DNA of 64,000 nucleotides from Pseudomonas abieticivorans (GCF_023509015.1 NZ_CP094975.1:6565501-6629500); one strand, 5' to 3'; counted from the stretch's first letter, positions 33,987 to 43,275 are shown. Notes: generated by a model not told the origin, from the sequence alone. Translations and numbers: made by a program.

Positions 33987-34850
33987 TTAAGACGGGGCAA
34001 CCGCCTTGGCGTGGTCAGCCCCCTCGCCCCCGACCAAGGGGATCAGCAGTTCACGTCGGCCATCCGGGTGCTCGACCCGCTCGCCGGCCAGCAGCAGGCG
34101 GCGGTCATTGAGGTAGTCGTATTCCTGGCGGGCGGTGCGCAGCAGGTCGAGATCCAGCTCCACCACCTGACGGCATTCTGCGCGCCCCGCTTCGAACAGC
34201 GTGCGCCCGAAGGGGTCGATTGCCGCGCTCCCACCGGCAAAAACGAGGCCCTCATCGCCCTCGCCCACTCGATTCACCATCACTGCGAATGCTTGGTTTT
34301 CCTGAGCACGGGCCATGATCGCGGTACGGTGCACAGGGCCGTACGGGTCCATGTTGCCGTTGGTGACCAGGATCAGCTCGACGCCAAGCTGGCCGAGTGC
34401 GCGAGCACTTTCTGGCAACTCAATGTCGTAGCAAATCAGGATGCCGACGCGGATGCCCTGCCAAAGCACAGTGGCATAGCGATCTCCAGGCTGGAACAAG
34501 CCCCGTTCCGACGGCCAAAGGTGGGTCTTGCGATAACTCAAGGCGATGCCTTGCGGGGTGATCAGCAATGAGGTGTTGTAGAAGGTGCCGGCGGCGTTCT
34601 CGGCCAAGCCAATCACCACAGAGACATTGCGTTCGTTTACGGCGCGCTGTACGGCCTGCACACTGGGACCGTCCAGGGGCTCGGCGACATCAGCGAGCTG
34701 TTGCGCGCTGGCAAACCCCATCAACTGCGTCTCTGGAAAAATCAGCAGATCGGTATCTGCAGCGCAGCTAGCGATGGCCTGCAAGGTACGCTCTAGGTTA
34801 TAAGCGGTATCGCCATCGCGACCGGTTAGTTGTACAAGCTCAATCTTCAT
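33987..34850 (-). CDS. nitrilase-superfamily carbon-nitrogen hydrolase
   Basis: A 287-residue cytosolic amidase-fold enzyme. The catalytic triad reads E40 (LLIFPETQLMGF), K108 (SYRKTHLWPSE) and C140 (ILICYDIELPES). It is more like N-carbamoylputrescine or aliphatic amidases than true nitrilases, judged by the second motif. AGGAT precedes the ATG at 34850. First gene of the operon with PotF-like and P1 genes, divergent from a LuxR-type regulator. Together they suggest uptake of a polyamine-like or beta-amino compound and cleavage of its amide bonds. Confidence 0.85.
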   Translation of the reverse strand: MKIELVQLTGRDGDTAYNLERTLQAIASCAADTDLLIFPETQLMGFASAQQLADVAEPLDGPSVQAVQRAVNERNVSVVIGLAENAAGTFYNTSLLITPQGIALSYRKTHLWPSERGLFQPGDRYATVLWQGIRVGILICYDIELPESARALGQLGVELILVTNGNMDPYGPVHRTAIMARAQENQAFAVMVNRVGEGDEGLVFAGGSAAIDPFGRTLFEAGRAECRQVVELDLDLLRTARQEYDYLNDRRLLLAGERVEHPDGRRELLIPLVGGEGADHAKAVAPS

Positions 34851-34955
34851 CGGTGATCCTTTCACGTGTATTCGGGTCGCAATCGCCAAACTGAACAGCA
34901 CCCGCCAGGGCTGAACAAAGTATGGAGAGCCATAAAACGGAAAGTAATCACTTCG

Positions 34956-34970
34956 ATGGGGTAACCCCAT
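34956..34970. promoter_or_regulatory. 15-bp perfect palindrome between nitrilase and LuxR genes
   Basis: ATGGGGTAACCCCAT has 7-bp arms around one central base and touches the LuxR start codon. Its position between the divergent starts makes it a good operator candidate, likely for the LuxR-type protein itself. Its GGGG also lies at ribosome-site distance from the ATG, so binding would block translation initiation DNA as well. Confidence 0.55.
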
Positions 34971-35768
34971 ATGGGTAGGAACGTGAGCATCACATTGCAG
35001 GACATGGCCTGGCACCAGGCGATTGGCAGGCTGATCGAGGCACTTGACCGTCCTAATTTCTGGCTGGTCCTGGTGCGTCTGCTGGGCAGGTACATTCCGG
35101 TGGACAGTTGGGTCGCGCTGATTCTCAGCAATAGCTGCCCGCAGGTGCTCGCAGAATGCCCTGGCAAGGATGGCGGGCCAGACCCCCTGTTTCAGGATTA
35201 CCTCAAAGGCCTGTACCTGCTCGACCCCTTTTACCTGGCCAACCGGGAAGCGCCACACAATGGCTTGTTTTGGTTAGCCGACGTGGCGCCGGAGTGCTTC
35301 GAGCAAACCGACTACTACCAACGCTATTTCCGCCTCAATATCGTCGCCGACGAAGTCCATATCAACGTCCAGCTCGACGCGCAACGCACCCTCAGCCTGT
35401 CGCTGGGAAGTGAGCGCCCCTTCAGCGCAGACCAGATCGCCCTGCTCACACTCATCCAATCCTGGGTTGCCCCTTTGATGCGTCAGCGCATGGCCTTCGA
35501 GCGCGAGGCACTGGAGCAGAGCGCCTCGCCTGCGCCCAACTGGCAGACCTGGCTGGGCTCCACGGACCAACAGTTGGACACCCCGCTCTCTGCCCGCGAA
35601 CTGGATGTCGGCCGGTTGATGCTCAGCGGCTGCTCGAACAAGGAGATCGCGCGCAAGCTGGCGATTTCCGCAGAGACGGTGAAGGTCCATCGCAAGCACA
35701 TGTACAGCAAGCTTGGGATTAAATCTCAGTCAGAGTTGTTTTCTTTGTTTTTGAACGCGCAGAGCTGA
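34971..35768 (+). CDS. LuxR family transcriptional regulator
   Basis: A 265-residue regulator with a C-terminal LuxR/GerE helix-turn-helix (LSARELDVGRLMLSGCSNKE, then IARKLAISAETVKVHRKHMY) in residues about 200-260. The N-terminal 190 residues are an alpha/beta sensor-like region (PFYLANREAPHNGLFW, FRLNIVADEVHI) without a recognisable response-regulator Asp. It might sense the amide or polyamine compound handled by the divergent operon. No LuxI-type gene is nearby, so it is not obviously a quorum-sensing receptor. Confidence 0.82.
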   Translation: MGRNVSITLQDMAWHQAIGRLIEALDRPNFWLVLVRLLGRYIPVDSWVALILSNSCPQVLAECPGKDGGPDPLFQDYLKGLYLLDPFYLANREAPHNGLFWLADVAPECFEQTDYYQRYFRLNIVADEVHINVQLDAQRTLSLSLGSERPFSADQIALLTLIQSWVAPLMRQRMAFEREALEQSASPAPNWQTWLGSTDQQLDTPLSARELDVGRLMLSGCSNKEIARKLAISAETVKVHRKHMYSKLGIKSQSELFSLFLNAQS

Positions 35769-35930
35769 GTCTGGTATTTCGAGGTGGGGGGCTATTGTTG
35801 CACTTTGCGACAGGCCGCAATCGGCCAAAAGCGGCCACATCAAATGGACGTGCACAACGTTTCAATTGGAGTTGAGCTATCGTAACTGCGCTCCCTACGG
35901 ATCATGACTCTAAACAATCAAGGACACGCT

Positions 35931-37385
35931 ATGAATGGAAATCGTCGCCCCCTACTCGCACTGACGCTCAGCACCCTCGTTGCCGCATGTTTGCTGACAA
36001 CCCAGAGTTTTGCGGCCGATATGGCACCTCCGGGGCCGATTGCCGACACCAAGGTGACTGAGTCCTACGTTCGGATGATGGCGCGGGAGGCGTACTTTTG
36101 GGGTTGGCCGATGGCCAACATTTTCAACCGCCGCCAGACCTTTAAAGACCTGCCAGAACCCGGTCTGATGGGCGGAATCGTGCCGGTGGCGCCAATCAAC
36201 CACCTGTCATTGCTCAGTGACTATATCGATCCTGCCGAGCGTCTAGTGGCTTGTCCAAATCAGGACGTGGTTTACGGCGCCGGTAGCATTGCCCTGGATC
36301 TGGAGCCGGTAATTATTCAAGTGCCAGACTTTGGAAACCGTTTCTGGGTTTATCAGGTTGTCGACCTGCGCTCTGACAGCTTTGCCGAACTCGGCAAGAT
36401 GTACGGAACAAAACCTGGCTTCTACCTGCTAGTAGGCCCTGACTGGAAAGGCAAGGTACCCGCCGGCATCACCAAGGTGTTCCGTGCGCACACCAACACC
36501 GGCTTTGTGATTCCCCGAGTATTCCAGGACGATACGGCAGGTGATCGCAAGGCCGTGCAGCCGACACTGGCCGGGATTGATATGTACCCGCTGTCCAAGT
36601 ACGACGGCAAGGTCAAACGCCGGGACTGGTCGCAGCTGCCGAAATTTCCATCGCAGGAATCAGGCAGTAGCGAAACCAAATGGGTCGTGCCAGAGAAGTT
36701 CTTCGACGAGTTGCCAGCACTGCTCAAAGACGCCAAACCGCTGCCAGGCGAAGAGGCCCGCTACGCGCAAATGGCCGCTCTCGCTGCTATCGCCAAAGCT
36801 GATCCGCAGCTGAAGGCCGCGATGATCGATGAAGCCAAAAAGGCCGACAGCGAAGTCGTCGACCCACTGTTGCAGTTCCGCAACTACGGCCTGCAACTGC
36901 CCCACCACTGGAGCACCGTTAGCAATGGCGCGGCTTTTGGTACCGACTATTTCACCCGAACTGCGGTTGCGCGCTCGAATATCTTCGTCAACCAGCAAAA
37001 AGAGACCAAGTACTTTTACCAAGACCTGGATGCATCCGGCACTCGTCTGAATGGGCAGAACGGCTACAGCGTCACCTTCCCCAAAGGTCAATTGCCGCCG
37101 GTCAAAGGGTTCTGGTCGTTGACGTTGTATAACGAGCAGCACTTCTTCTCCCCCAACGATCTGGCCCGTTACTCCATCGGCACCAAAAATAAGAGTTTGA
37201 AGTCCAACGCTGACGGCTCACTGACGATTTACGTGCAAAACGAATCGCCGGGCAAGGACAAGGAAAGCAATTGGTTGCCGGCCCCCAAAGGCGCAGATTT
37301 CTCGCTGTATATCCGTGCGTACTGGCCAGAGCCAGCGGCGCTGAACGGCCAATGGACACCCCCCCCTGTTGCGAAGGCTAACTGA
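35931..37385 (+). CDS. DUF1254/DUF1214 domain-containing exported protein
   Basis: A 484-residue protein with a signal peptide (1-31, ends QSFAAD). DUF1254 spans about 45-190 (EAYFWGWPMANIFNRR, VACPNQDVVYGAG, VPDFGNRFWVYQVVD, FYLLVGPDWKG). DUF1214 occupies the C-terminal third (NGQNGYSVTFPKGQLPPV, FWSLTLYN, YIRAYWPE). These two-domain proteins are widespread and periplasmic; function is unresolved. AAGGA precedes the ATG at 35931. A terminator follows at once. A decayed relative lies 350 bp downstream, so this may be the surviving copy of a pair of distant paralogues. Confidence 0.85.
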   Translation: MNGNRRPLLALTLSTLVAACLLTTQSFAADMAPPGPIADTKVTESYVRMMAREAYFWGWPMANIFNRRQTFKDLPEPGLMGGIVPVAPINHLSLLSDYIDPAERLVACPNQDVVYGAGSIALDLEPVIIQVPDFGNRFWVYQVVDLRSDSFAELGKMYGTKPGFYLLVGPDWKGKVPAGITKVFRAHTNTGFVIPRVFQDDTAGDRKAVQPTLAGIDMYPLSKYDGKVKRRDWSQLPKFPSQESGSSETKWVVPEKFFDELPALLKDAKPLPGEEARYAQMAALAAIAKADPQLKAAMIDEAKKADSEVVDPLLQFRNYGLQLPHHWSTVSNGAAFGTDYFTRTAVARSNIFVNQQKETKYFYQDLDASGTRLNGQNGYSVTFPKGQLPPVKGFWSLTLYNEQHFFSPNDLARYSIGTKNKSLKSNADGSLTIYVQNESPGKDKESNWLPAPKGADFSLYIRAYWPEPAALNGQWTPPPVAKAN

Positions 37386-37393
37386 GAGCCAGC

Positions 37394-37418
37394 GAGCGCC
37401 GCATAGGCGCTCTTCTCT
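37394..37418 (+). terminator. Rho-independent terminator after DUF1254 gene
   Basis: GAGCGCC-GCATA-GGCGCTC forms a perfect 7-bp stem and is followed by TTCTCT, 9 bp after the stop codon. Confidence 0.75.
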
Positions 37419-37466
37419 ATCAGCCAGGCATACTCACTGGACTTATGCACTCGAATGTCAGCTAAG

Positions 37467-37650
37467 GGTCGATTCTGTTGAAAAGTCGGTTTTCTCAAAC
37501 GGTCAGAAGACTGATCGGCGAAAGCGCCTTTTTAGCACGCTGCTACGTTAAATCTGGACCTAAAGCCTCTGCGAAGATTCTGGATTTCAACCTCCGACGC
37601 GCACGTTTCTGCCATAAAAACGCAGGCCGACTTTTTCAACACAATCGGCC
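37467..37650. mobile_element. 184-bp non-autonomous element with terminal inverted repeats
   Basis: The left end GGTCGATTCTGTTGAAAAG (37467 onward) is mirrored at the right end (37627-37650) by CTTTTTCAACACAATCGGCC; over 23 bases they differ by two substitutions and a one-base gap. No ORF lies within. The GTTGAAAAAGTCGG ends are known to me from IS remnants scattered in Pseudomonas genomes. The element sits between the intact DUF1254 gene and its decayed relative, in the 349-bp gap 37386-37734. Confidence 0.65.
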
Positions 37651-37734
37651 AGGAGCAGTCAGTCACGAATGACTACTTTTCGTCTCGAACAGTGATCGGA
37701 TACGAAGAACGGCCTTAGCTGTTTCGGTGCGTTT

Positions 37735-38922
37735 GGTTGCAATAAACCGACACCTGACATTCCTTACGGAGTCATCAACGATACGCCATATTCCATGCTC
37801 TGGCTGGATCTGCGCTCTGAGCCCATCGTCATTCCGTACCGGCAGTCGTAAAAAACGTTAATACTCGGTGCAGTTTATCGATGGCAACACTTATAACTAC
37901 CGCTACATTGGCAGTCGCGCCACTGGAACGGAACCTGGCGACTATTTGGTAGTTGGCCCTGATTGGAAAGGTTCGCCACCTGACGGAATCAAAAAAGTCT
38001 TTCACTCGACCACGCCCTTCGCGCTCACTGTTTTCGGACTCAACTGTTCAACGCAGCGGACATGCCGAACGTAATGAAGGTTCAGTCAGGGTACAAAGCG
38101 CAGACACTCTCGGCATTCCTTAAACAACCGGCTCTAGCCGCCATACCCAATACTGATTTCCCCCCGGCCACCTCCCAGGGAATCAAAGATAACTTCTACG
38201 AGTATCTGGATGCCGCGCTTCAATTCGTGCCAGAAACCCCACTGGATAAAAACCTGCGCGCCAGACTCGCCAGCATCGGAATCGGGCCCGGAAAGACCTT
38301 TGAGTTCAAAGATCTTTCCGAGGAACACAAAGCGGCCGTTTTGCTCGGCATGAAGGACGGTGAGGAGAAAATCGAAAAGTTTCTCGCATCAAGGGTCAAG
38401 CAAGTCAATGGATGGAAGGTCGGCTCTGTTTTTGGAGACGAGAACTTTTACAACGGCAATTGGCTGATGCGTGCCACCGCTGCGAAGGCTGGTATCTATG
38501 GCAATGATGCTGTCGAAGATGTGTACCCCATTGCCAGCAACGACGCAAAAGGTGAGCTTCTCGATGGAAGTAAGCACAATTACACGCTGACCTTTCCAGC
38601 CGGCAAACTACCGCCAGTAAACGCTTTCTGGTCAGTCACGATGTACCACGGCAAGAGGCAGCTGTTGATCCAGAACTCGATCAACCGCTACCTCATCAAT
38701 TCGCCAATGTTGCCCAGCATGAAAAAGAATGCCGATGGATCACTCACCCTCTATATCCAGAAGGATTCCCCAGGCAAGGCGAAAGAAGCAAACTGGTTGC
38801 CAGCCCTCAACGGCCCCATCTATCTCGTTATGCGCCTCTACTGGCCGAAAACGCAGGCGCCCTCCATTCTTCCAGCTGGTTCCGGAACATGGTCGCCACC
38901 GGGCATCGTGCAGGCAAAGTGA
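37735..38922 (+). pseudogene. frameshifted DUF1254/DUF1214 gene
   Basis: Three reading frames together spell one DUF1254-DUF1214 protein. NDTPYSMLWLDLRSEPIVIP (about 37777-37840) is followed in another frame by VQFIDGNTYNYRYIGSRATG and DYLVVGPDWKGSPPDGIKK (37868 onward). A one-base loss near 38035 then shifts to RTQLFNAADMPNVMKVQSGY, after which the frame stays open to 38922 (YTLTFPAGKLPPVNAFWSVT, YIQKDSPGKAKEANWLPA). The first 100 or so residues and any start are missing. It is similar in plan to the intact gene at 35931 but not a recent duplicate. The long 3' part, 286 codons from 38062, could still be translated. Confidence 0.8.
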
Positions 38923-38933
38923 AAGCTCCACCA

Positions 38934-38964
38934 CCATAGTGACCTTGTGCACAGGTCACTACGG
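38934..38964 (+). terminator. hairpin after DUF1254 pseudogene
   Basis: TAGTGACCT and AGGTCACTA form a 9-bp stem around TGTGCAC, with CC/GG closing pairs outside. There is no T-run, so it may be a weak terminator or REP-like dyad. A second dyad, CGTGACC-GATTAT-GGTCACG, lies at 39025-39044 before the LacI stop. Confidence 0.4.
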
Positions 38965-39063
38965 AAGTCCACTATGGGTCGGCTGTGCCAAATCCAATGG
39001 GGCCGATCTCAGGATCAATGTGAACGTGACCGATTATGGTCACGCTCGTTGACTTACTTTCCC

Positions 39064-40098
39064 TCACGAGCGGGTCACTGTCGACCCTCTGACGTTCAAG
39101 GTGATCGGGGCTCTTGTTTCCATAACTACGGAGTGGCCCTGGATTTGTTCGATCAGCAGCGCGACAGCGGCCGCAACTTGCTGCTCAGGGTGCATATCGA
39201 TAGCTGTAATGGGTGGCCTGCTCAACTGCGCTCTCAGCCCATCAGAGTCCTGAGCGACCAGCAGATCGTCAGGCACGCGCAGGCCCAAAGACTCTGCCGC
39301 CGCAACGATGGCAGGGCCAAAGTCCTCGACTAACCCTATGATCGCCCGAGGCCGATTGGGCGCTGAAAGCACTGCGCAGGCTACCTTATAGGCCGACTGA
39401 TAAATCTCCTCACGAGTGCGCGATTCACTGATCGGCACGGTATGGGACACCGCTGGCATGTCGTGTGCTCGCATCCAGTCCACATAGGTTTGCTGTTCTT
39501 CGTCCAGCAAATCCCAGGGCAAATCGTGCGTCAGCAAGGCAATAGAGGTCGCTCCGGCCTCAAGCAAATGTTCAAGCAGCGTGACCATGGCGCGATGGGT
39601 ATCGGGGCAGACCGTGCAACTGGTGCTGCTTTGGGTATCCCGGCCCAGAAGGACATGCGGCAAGCGATTCTTGAGCAGGACGTGCTTGCGAGGATCGTCC
39701 TGAACGGGATCGAGCAGAATCACTCCATCCAGCCCCAAGCGCGCCGCCTCTTCCGCTGCGCATGTCATGTGTAGCAGCGTCAGTACCCGCCCTGACTCGA
39801 AAGCAGCCTGGCTAGCACCCGCCACGATTCGCCCATACCAGTCCGAAGACAGCAATTCGTGCAGAGACAAATTGGCTACTTGGGGAAGAAACAAGCCAAT
39901 GGCATCCGATTTGCCCAGCACCAAACTGCGTGCCGCGCGACTGGGTACATAACCGATTCGCTGTGCAGCCTCAGCGATCCGTGTCCGCGTCTCCTCGTCA
40001 ACACGCCCTTTGCCATTGAGCGCGTGGGACACCGTCGTATTGGAAACACCCGCTTCTCGGGCAACGTCCCCGATGTTGGGGCGTGGTGTTTTGCTCAT
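39064..40098 (-). CDS. LacI family transcriptional regulator
   Basis: A 344-residue repressor. The N-terminal HTH is IGDVAREAGVSNTTVSHALN with hinge RIGYVPSRAARSLVLGKS, and the periplasmic-binding-protein-like effector domain follows. The ATG at 40098 has GGAG five bases upstream; a longer ORF to 40218 would cross the operator. It is divergent from the APC permease gene. A textbook CG-centred LacI operator lies between them, 59 bp upstream of this gene. Effector domain type is nearest to regulators of small polar catabolites, but the inducer is unknown. Confidence 0.88.
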   Translation of the reverse strand: MSKTPRPNIGDVAREAGVSNTTVSHALNGKGRVDEETRTRIAEAAQRIGYVPSRAARSLVLGKSDAIGLFLPQVANLSLHELLSSDWYGRIVAGASQAAFESGRVLTLLHMTCAAEEAARLGLDGVILLDPVQDDPRKHVLLKNRLPHVLLGRDTQSSTSCTVCPDTHRAMVTLLEHLLEAGATSIALLTHDLPWDLLDEEQQTYVDWMRAHDMPAVSHTVPISESRTREEIYQSAYKVACAVLSAPNRPRAIIGLVEDFGPAIVAAAESLGLRVPDDLLVAQDSDGLRAQLSRPPITAIDMHPEQQVAAAVALLIEQIQGHSVVMETRAPITLNVRGSTVTRS

Positions 40099-40151
40099 CG
40101 AAACTCCGTTGTAAATCTTGTTGACAACGCAAGGCAAGTCAGCCAACTCTA

Positions 40152-40177
40152 TTGTCGCCAAAACGTTTTGGCAACAA
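40152..40177. promoter_or_regulatory. LacI-family operator
   Basis: GCCAAAACGTTTTGGC (40157-40172) is a perfect 16-bp palindrome centred on CG, extended by TTGT and ACAA to a 26-bp dyad with one mismatched pair. The centre AACGTT is the standard half-site junction for LacI/GalR proteins. It ends 23 bp before the permease ATG. Confidence 0.85.
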
Positions 40178-40199
40178 CAATAATAAGCGAGGGGTACAC

Positions 40200-41630
40200 A
40201 TGCCCAATTCTGAATCACGGCCCGTGAATGGCGGTTCGGCAGGGACTTTGGCGCACCGGGTCGGTGCTTGGCAACTGATGTTTTTCGTCATTGCCGCAGC
40301 GGCGCCCTTGGGGTTTTCCCTAGGGGCGATCCCCTTGCTGGTGGGGCGAGGCGGTGTCGCGGGCGGTGCAGTGGTTTTCCTGCTCGCGGCCCTGGTTCTG
40401 GCAATTTTTGCAGTCGGCTACATCGCGATGGCGGCTCGTCTGAGCCGAGTGGGCGGTTTGTACGGTTTCGTTTCGGAGGGCCTGGGGCCTATGGCCGGCG
40501 CCGGTGCTTCATACGTGGCACTACTGGTGTATGCCTGCGCGGCAATTGGCGGTGGCGGTGCCTTTGCAGTGTTTCTAGATGCAACGGCTCTGGACCTGCT
40601 GGGCTTCAGCATGCCGTGGTACTTCTGGGCATTGGGTATGACGCTGCTGATTGGTGTGCTGGGTACTCGCAGCGTTGCAGTCAATGCGCGCGTGCTGGGC
40701 GTGGTCATCACGCTGGAAGTCGCCATTTTGGTGGTGCTGTCGCTGGCGATCCTTCTGAAAGGCGGGCCTGAAGGTCTCTCGCTGATACCTGTTTCGCCAT
40801 TCGGTGGCATCGACTCTCATGCCGGCGTGCAATTCGCCATCGCCATTTCTGCCTTCGCCGGTTTCGAAGCCACAGTCCTCTATTCCCGGGAAGCGAAGGA
40901 CCGCAAGCGGACCATCCGCAATGCGACCTTTGGCTCCCTTGCCCTCATGGGCGGGCTATATGCGCTGGTCACCTGGGCAATTATCAGCGCCTACGGTGTC
41001 AGTAACGCGATGAATGTCGCCAATACAGAATCAACCACCCTCTTCTTTACCGCCGCCAACACTTACCTCGGCAGTTGGGCAGTCAAGGTACTGGAAGTTC
41101 TGGTCGTCGCCAGTTGGTTTGCCTCGGTCCTTGCCTTTCACAATGCAACCGCCCGCTATCTCGCGGCCATGGCCAGCGATGGCCTCGTCCCGCGCAAACT
41201 GGCGTTTTTGCACCCGCGATTCGGCTCACCCTGGGTCGCCAGCATCACCATGACGTGCCTCGCCCTGGCGGTGACATGCATCTTCATCGCCGCTAATGGT
41301 GACCCTTATCTCGATTTGTATGTACTCGGCTCTGCGCCTGCCGTTATCGGCATCCCTGCGTTGGAGGTGCTGGCAAGCCTGGCAATACTGGCGTTTTTCC
41401 GACGTTCAGGAATGGAGGCTCATGTATTCCAGCGACTCATCGCCCCCATTGTCGCAAGCCTGCTCATTGGCTTCGTGTTAATCACCATCCTACTGCAAAT
41501 GGACATCTTCACCGGCCGAACCGGCTGGGTGAACTGGATCATTCCGGGCTCGATTGTCATCGCAATGCTGCTGGGCATGGTGCGATTCAAGGGGCTCAAA
41601 CAAACGAACACTCAGAACCAACCCGTCTAA
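40200..41630 (+). CDS. APC family amino acid/amine permease
   Basis: A 476-residue inner-membrane transporter with about 12 membrane segments of the amino acid-polyamine-organocation family (HRVGAWQLMFFVIAAAAPLG in TM1; AFAGFEATVLYSREAKDRKR near TM6-7). GAGGGG lies before the ATG at 40200. It follows the LacI operator and is first in a series with a serine hydrolase, an NTF2-like protein and a porin, so it likely imports the substrate or product of that hydrolase. The exact solute is not readable. Confidence 0.88.
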   Translation: MPNSESRPVNGGSAGTLAHRVGAWQLMFFVIAAAAPLGFSLGAIPLLVGRGGVAGGAVVFLLAALVLAIFAVGYIAMAARLSRVGGLYGFVSEGLGPMAGAGASYVALLVYACAAIGGGGAFAVFLDATALDLLGFSMPWYFWALGMTLLIGVLGTRSVAVNARVLGVVITLEVAILVVLSLAILLKGGPEGLSLIPVSPFGGIDSHAGVQFAIAISAFAGFEATVLYSREAKDRKRTIRNATFGSLALMGGLYALVTWAIISAYGVSNAMNVANTESTTLFFTAANTYLGSWAVKVLEVLVVASWFASVLAFHNATARYLAAMASDGLVPRKLAFLHPRFGSPWVASITMTCLALAVTCIFIAANGDPYLDLYVLGSAPAVIGIPALEVLASLAILAFFRRSGMEAHVFQRLIAPIVASLLIGFVLITILLQMDIFTGRTGWVNWIIPGSIVIAMLLGMVRFKGLKQTNTQNQPV

Positions 41631-41658
41631 ATCAAAGACACAAATGTGGAGCAGTAAC

Positions 41659-42777
41659 ATGACCTATGACCCGTTTTCCCGAGGCGTTTTCCCCGTCGGG
41701 GTTAAGTCGGACGAGTGGCTGGACACTTCACTTGATCGCACCGTTTCGGTTGAGATCTGGTACCCAGCAACCGAAGCATTCGCCGGTGCGGATCTGGACC
41801 CGAACACACAGGATGAATTTGTTCCTGGCTGGGCGGCCGGTGACAGTACCGATGAAGTCGAATTGAGCCGTCAGGCGGCAGTGCGCAACGCTACCGCACG
41901 AACTGAGCGATATCCCTTGGTTCTACTGGTTCATGGGTGGGCGGGTTTCAGACGCGAAGCGACCTTCATCGGCACCCATCTTGCCAGCCATGGTTATGTC
42001 GTGGTTTCGCCAGATGTTCCAAGCAGTACATTCCAGGACGTTGATGCATTCCTGAACTCTCAGGAACCACTCGGTAACGCCGCCAACCTTAACGCCCACC
42101 TGGAAGAAGTTGCATTAAGCCGGAAGAACATTGTTCCGTTTCTGATTTCGACGGCGGCAGAAAAGCTCAACGCCTTGACTGAAGACGTTGGCATCGTGGG
42201 TGCCAGTTTCGGAGGCTGGACTGCACTTTGTGCGCCCGCGTGGGATACACGTATCGCGGCCATCGTCCCGATGTGTCCCGCCAACAGCATGGCGCCGACC
42301 GTCGATCCAAGTTCCTCGGCACTGGACATCGACTGGGCCTGGAATCGGCCAACGCCGACGCTGCAACTCGTTGCAGATAGAGACGCCCTGCTACCGCTAT
42401 ACGGCCAACTCAACGCATTCCGTTCGATTCCAGTCGGTGCCTGGAAGCGCATGGTCATTCTCGCTAACGCCGATCACAACCACTTCGTAGACAACATCGA
42501 CGTTGGGCAGGAATGGCTTCGTGAATATGCGCAGCGCTTATCCCGTCTGTTTCCTAACGGCCCGGCGCAATGGGATGTCGTTGCGAAAACCGTGGTACCT
42601 GCAAAAGATGTATGTCGTGGAGCCGATGCGCACGTGTCCTGGCGCGGTCTGACACTGGCACACTTGGATGCGCACCTTCGTGGAGATCAGCAGGCGCTCG
42701 GTTTACTGAGCGGGAACATTGAAGATCTCATGGCCCGCCACGATGTCATCGTGAGCACGGTAGGCAATCATGACTGA
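41659..42777 (+). CDS. alpha/beta hydrolase (PAF-acetylhydrolase / dienelactone hydrolase-like)
   Basis: A 372-residue serine hydrolase. PLVLLVHGWAGFRREA (86-101) is the oxyanion loop, GASFGG holds nucleophile S183, the acid is D240 or D242 in VADRDALLP, and the base is in ANADHNHF (H273/H275). No signal peptide. The ATG at 41659 has GGAG seven bases upstream; an ATG at 41644 adds five residues. It lies 28 bp after the permease and overlaps the NTF2-like gene by 8 bp. Probably cleaves an ester, lactone or amide brought in by the permease. Confidence 0.8.
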   Translation: MTYDPFSRGVFPVGVKSDEWLDTSLDRTVSVEIWYPATEAFAGADLDPNTQDEFVPGWAAGDSTDEVELSRQAAVRNATARTERYPLVLLVHGWAGFRREATFIGTHLASHGYVVVSPDVPSSTFQDVDAFLNSQEPLGNAANLNAHLEEVALSRKNIVPFLISTAAEKLNALTEDVGIVGASFGGWTALCAPAWDTRIAAIVPMCPANSMAPTVDPSSSALDIDWAWNRPTPTLQLVADRDALLPLYGQLNAFRSIPVGAWKRMVILANADHNHFVDNIDVGQEWLREYAQRLSRLFPNGPAQWDVVAKTVVPAKDVCRGADAHVSWRGLTLAHLDAHLRGDQQALGLLSGNIEDLMARHDVIVSTVGNHD

Positions 42778-43174
42778 CGCGCAGACCGAAATTGGCATTG
42801 TCATCGACACCGCCTACGAGGCGCTGGCATTCGAGGCAGGCAGTGCACCCCGGTGGGATTTGTTTCGCGAGGTTTTCCATGAGTCTGCCATTCTGGGCCT
42901 CAGGGTGTTTCCCGGCGACCCGGAAATTTCGATACTGGATCTGCTTCAATACATGCAGGCCCAGGTTGCAAATGGCATCAAGGAAAACGGTTACTCCGAG
43001 ACAGTCGGCGAACGTACCATTCGAATATTCGGTGAGGTCGCGACGGTCGAACAATATTTCACTATGAACTTCGCTAATGCCGAGGCAGCCTCTGCCATTG
43101 ACATCTTTTCGTTAGTTCGACTGGACAGCAGTTGGTGGGTTGTTGCGGTGATTAGCGACACAGCCCACGCATAA
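42770..43174 (+). CDS. NTF2-like (SnoaL-type) small protein
   Basis: A 134-residue protein with a cone-shaped NTF2-like pattern: helical start (IVIDTAYEALAFEAGS, WDLFREVFHESAIL), then alternating strands (RTIRIFGEVATVEQYFTMNF, AIDIFSLVRLDSSWWVVAVI). Such folds host isomerases, dehydratases or ligand-binding subunits. It overlaps the hydrolase stop by 8 bp and is therefore translationally coupled to it. No catalytic residues can be assigned with confidence. Confidence 0.7.
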   Translation: MTDAQTEIGIVIDTAYEALAFEAGSAPRWDLFREVFHESAILGLRVFPGDPEISILDLLQYMQAQVANGIKENGYSETVGERTIRIFGEVATVEQYFTMNFANAEAASAIDIFSLVRLDSSWWVVAVISDTAHA

Positions 43175-43258
43175 CCAGATTAAATATCAACAGCCCGACA
43201 CATTGTTTAGTGTCATAACAACGCCACCAAACAGATCCTTGTTTAGGGCATATGTACG

Positions 43259-43275
43259 CCTGCGCCTGGCGCAGG
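43259..43275. promoter_or_regulatory. 17-bp perfect palindrome in porin upstream gap
   Basis: CCTGCGCC-T-GGCGCAGG has 8-bp arms, in the 373-bp gap (43175-43547) before the porin gene. It could be an operator or a strong hairpin. The rest of the gap is AT-richer than its surroundings and shows no gene; GGGGAGCGG (43511-43519) before the porin ATG at 43548 is too far to be its ribosome site. Confidence 0.4.

Noticed and set aside
34971..35768. Quorum-sensing LuxR receptor
   Set aside because: No LuxI-type gene is nearby and the N-terminal domain does not show the conserved autoinducer-binding pattern clearly.
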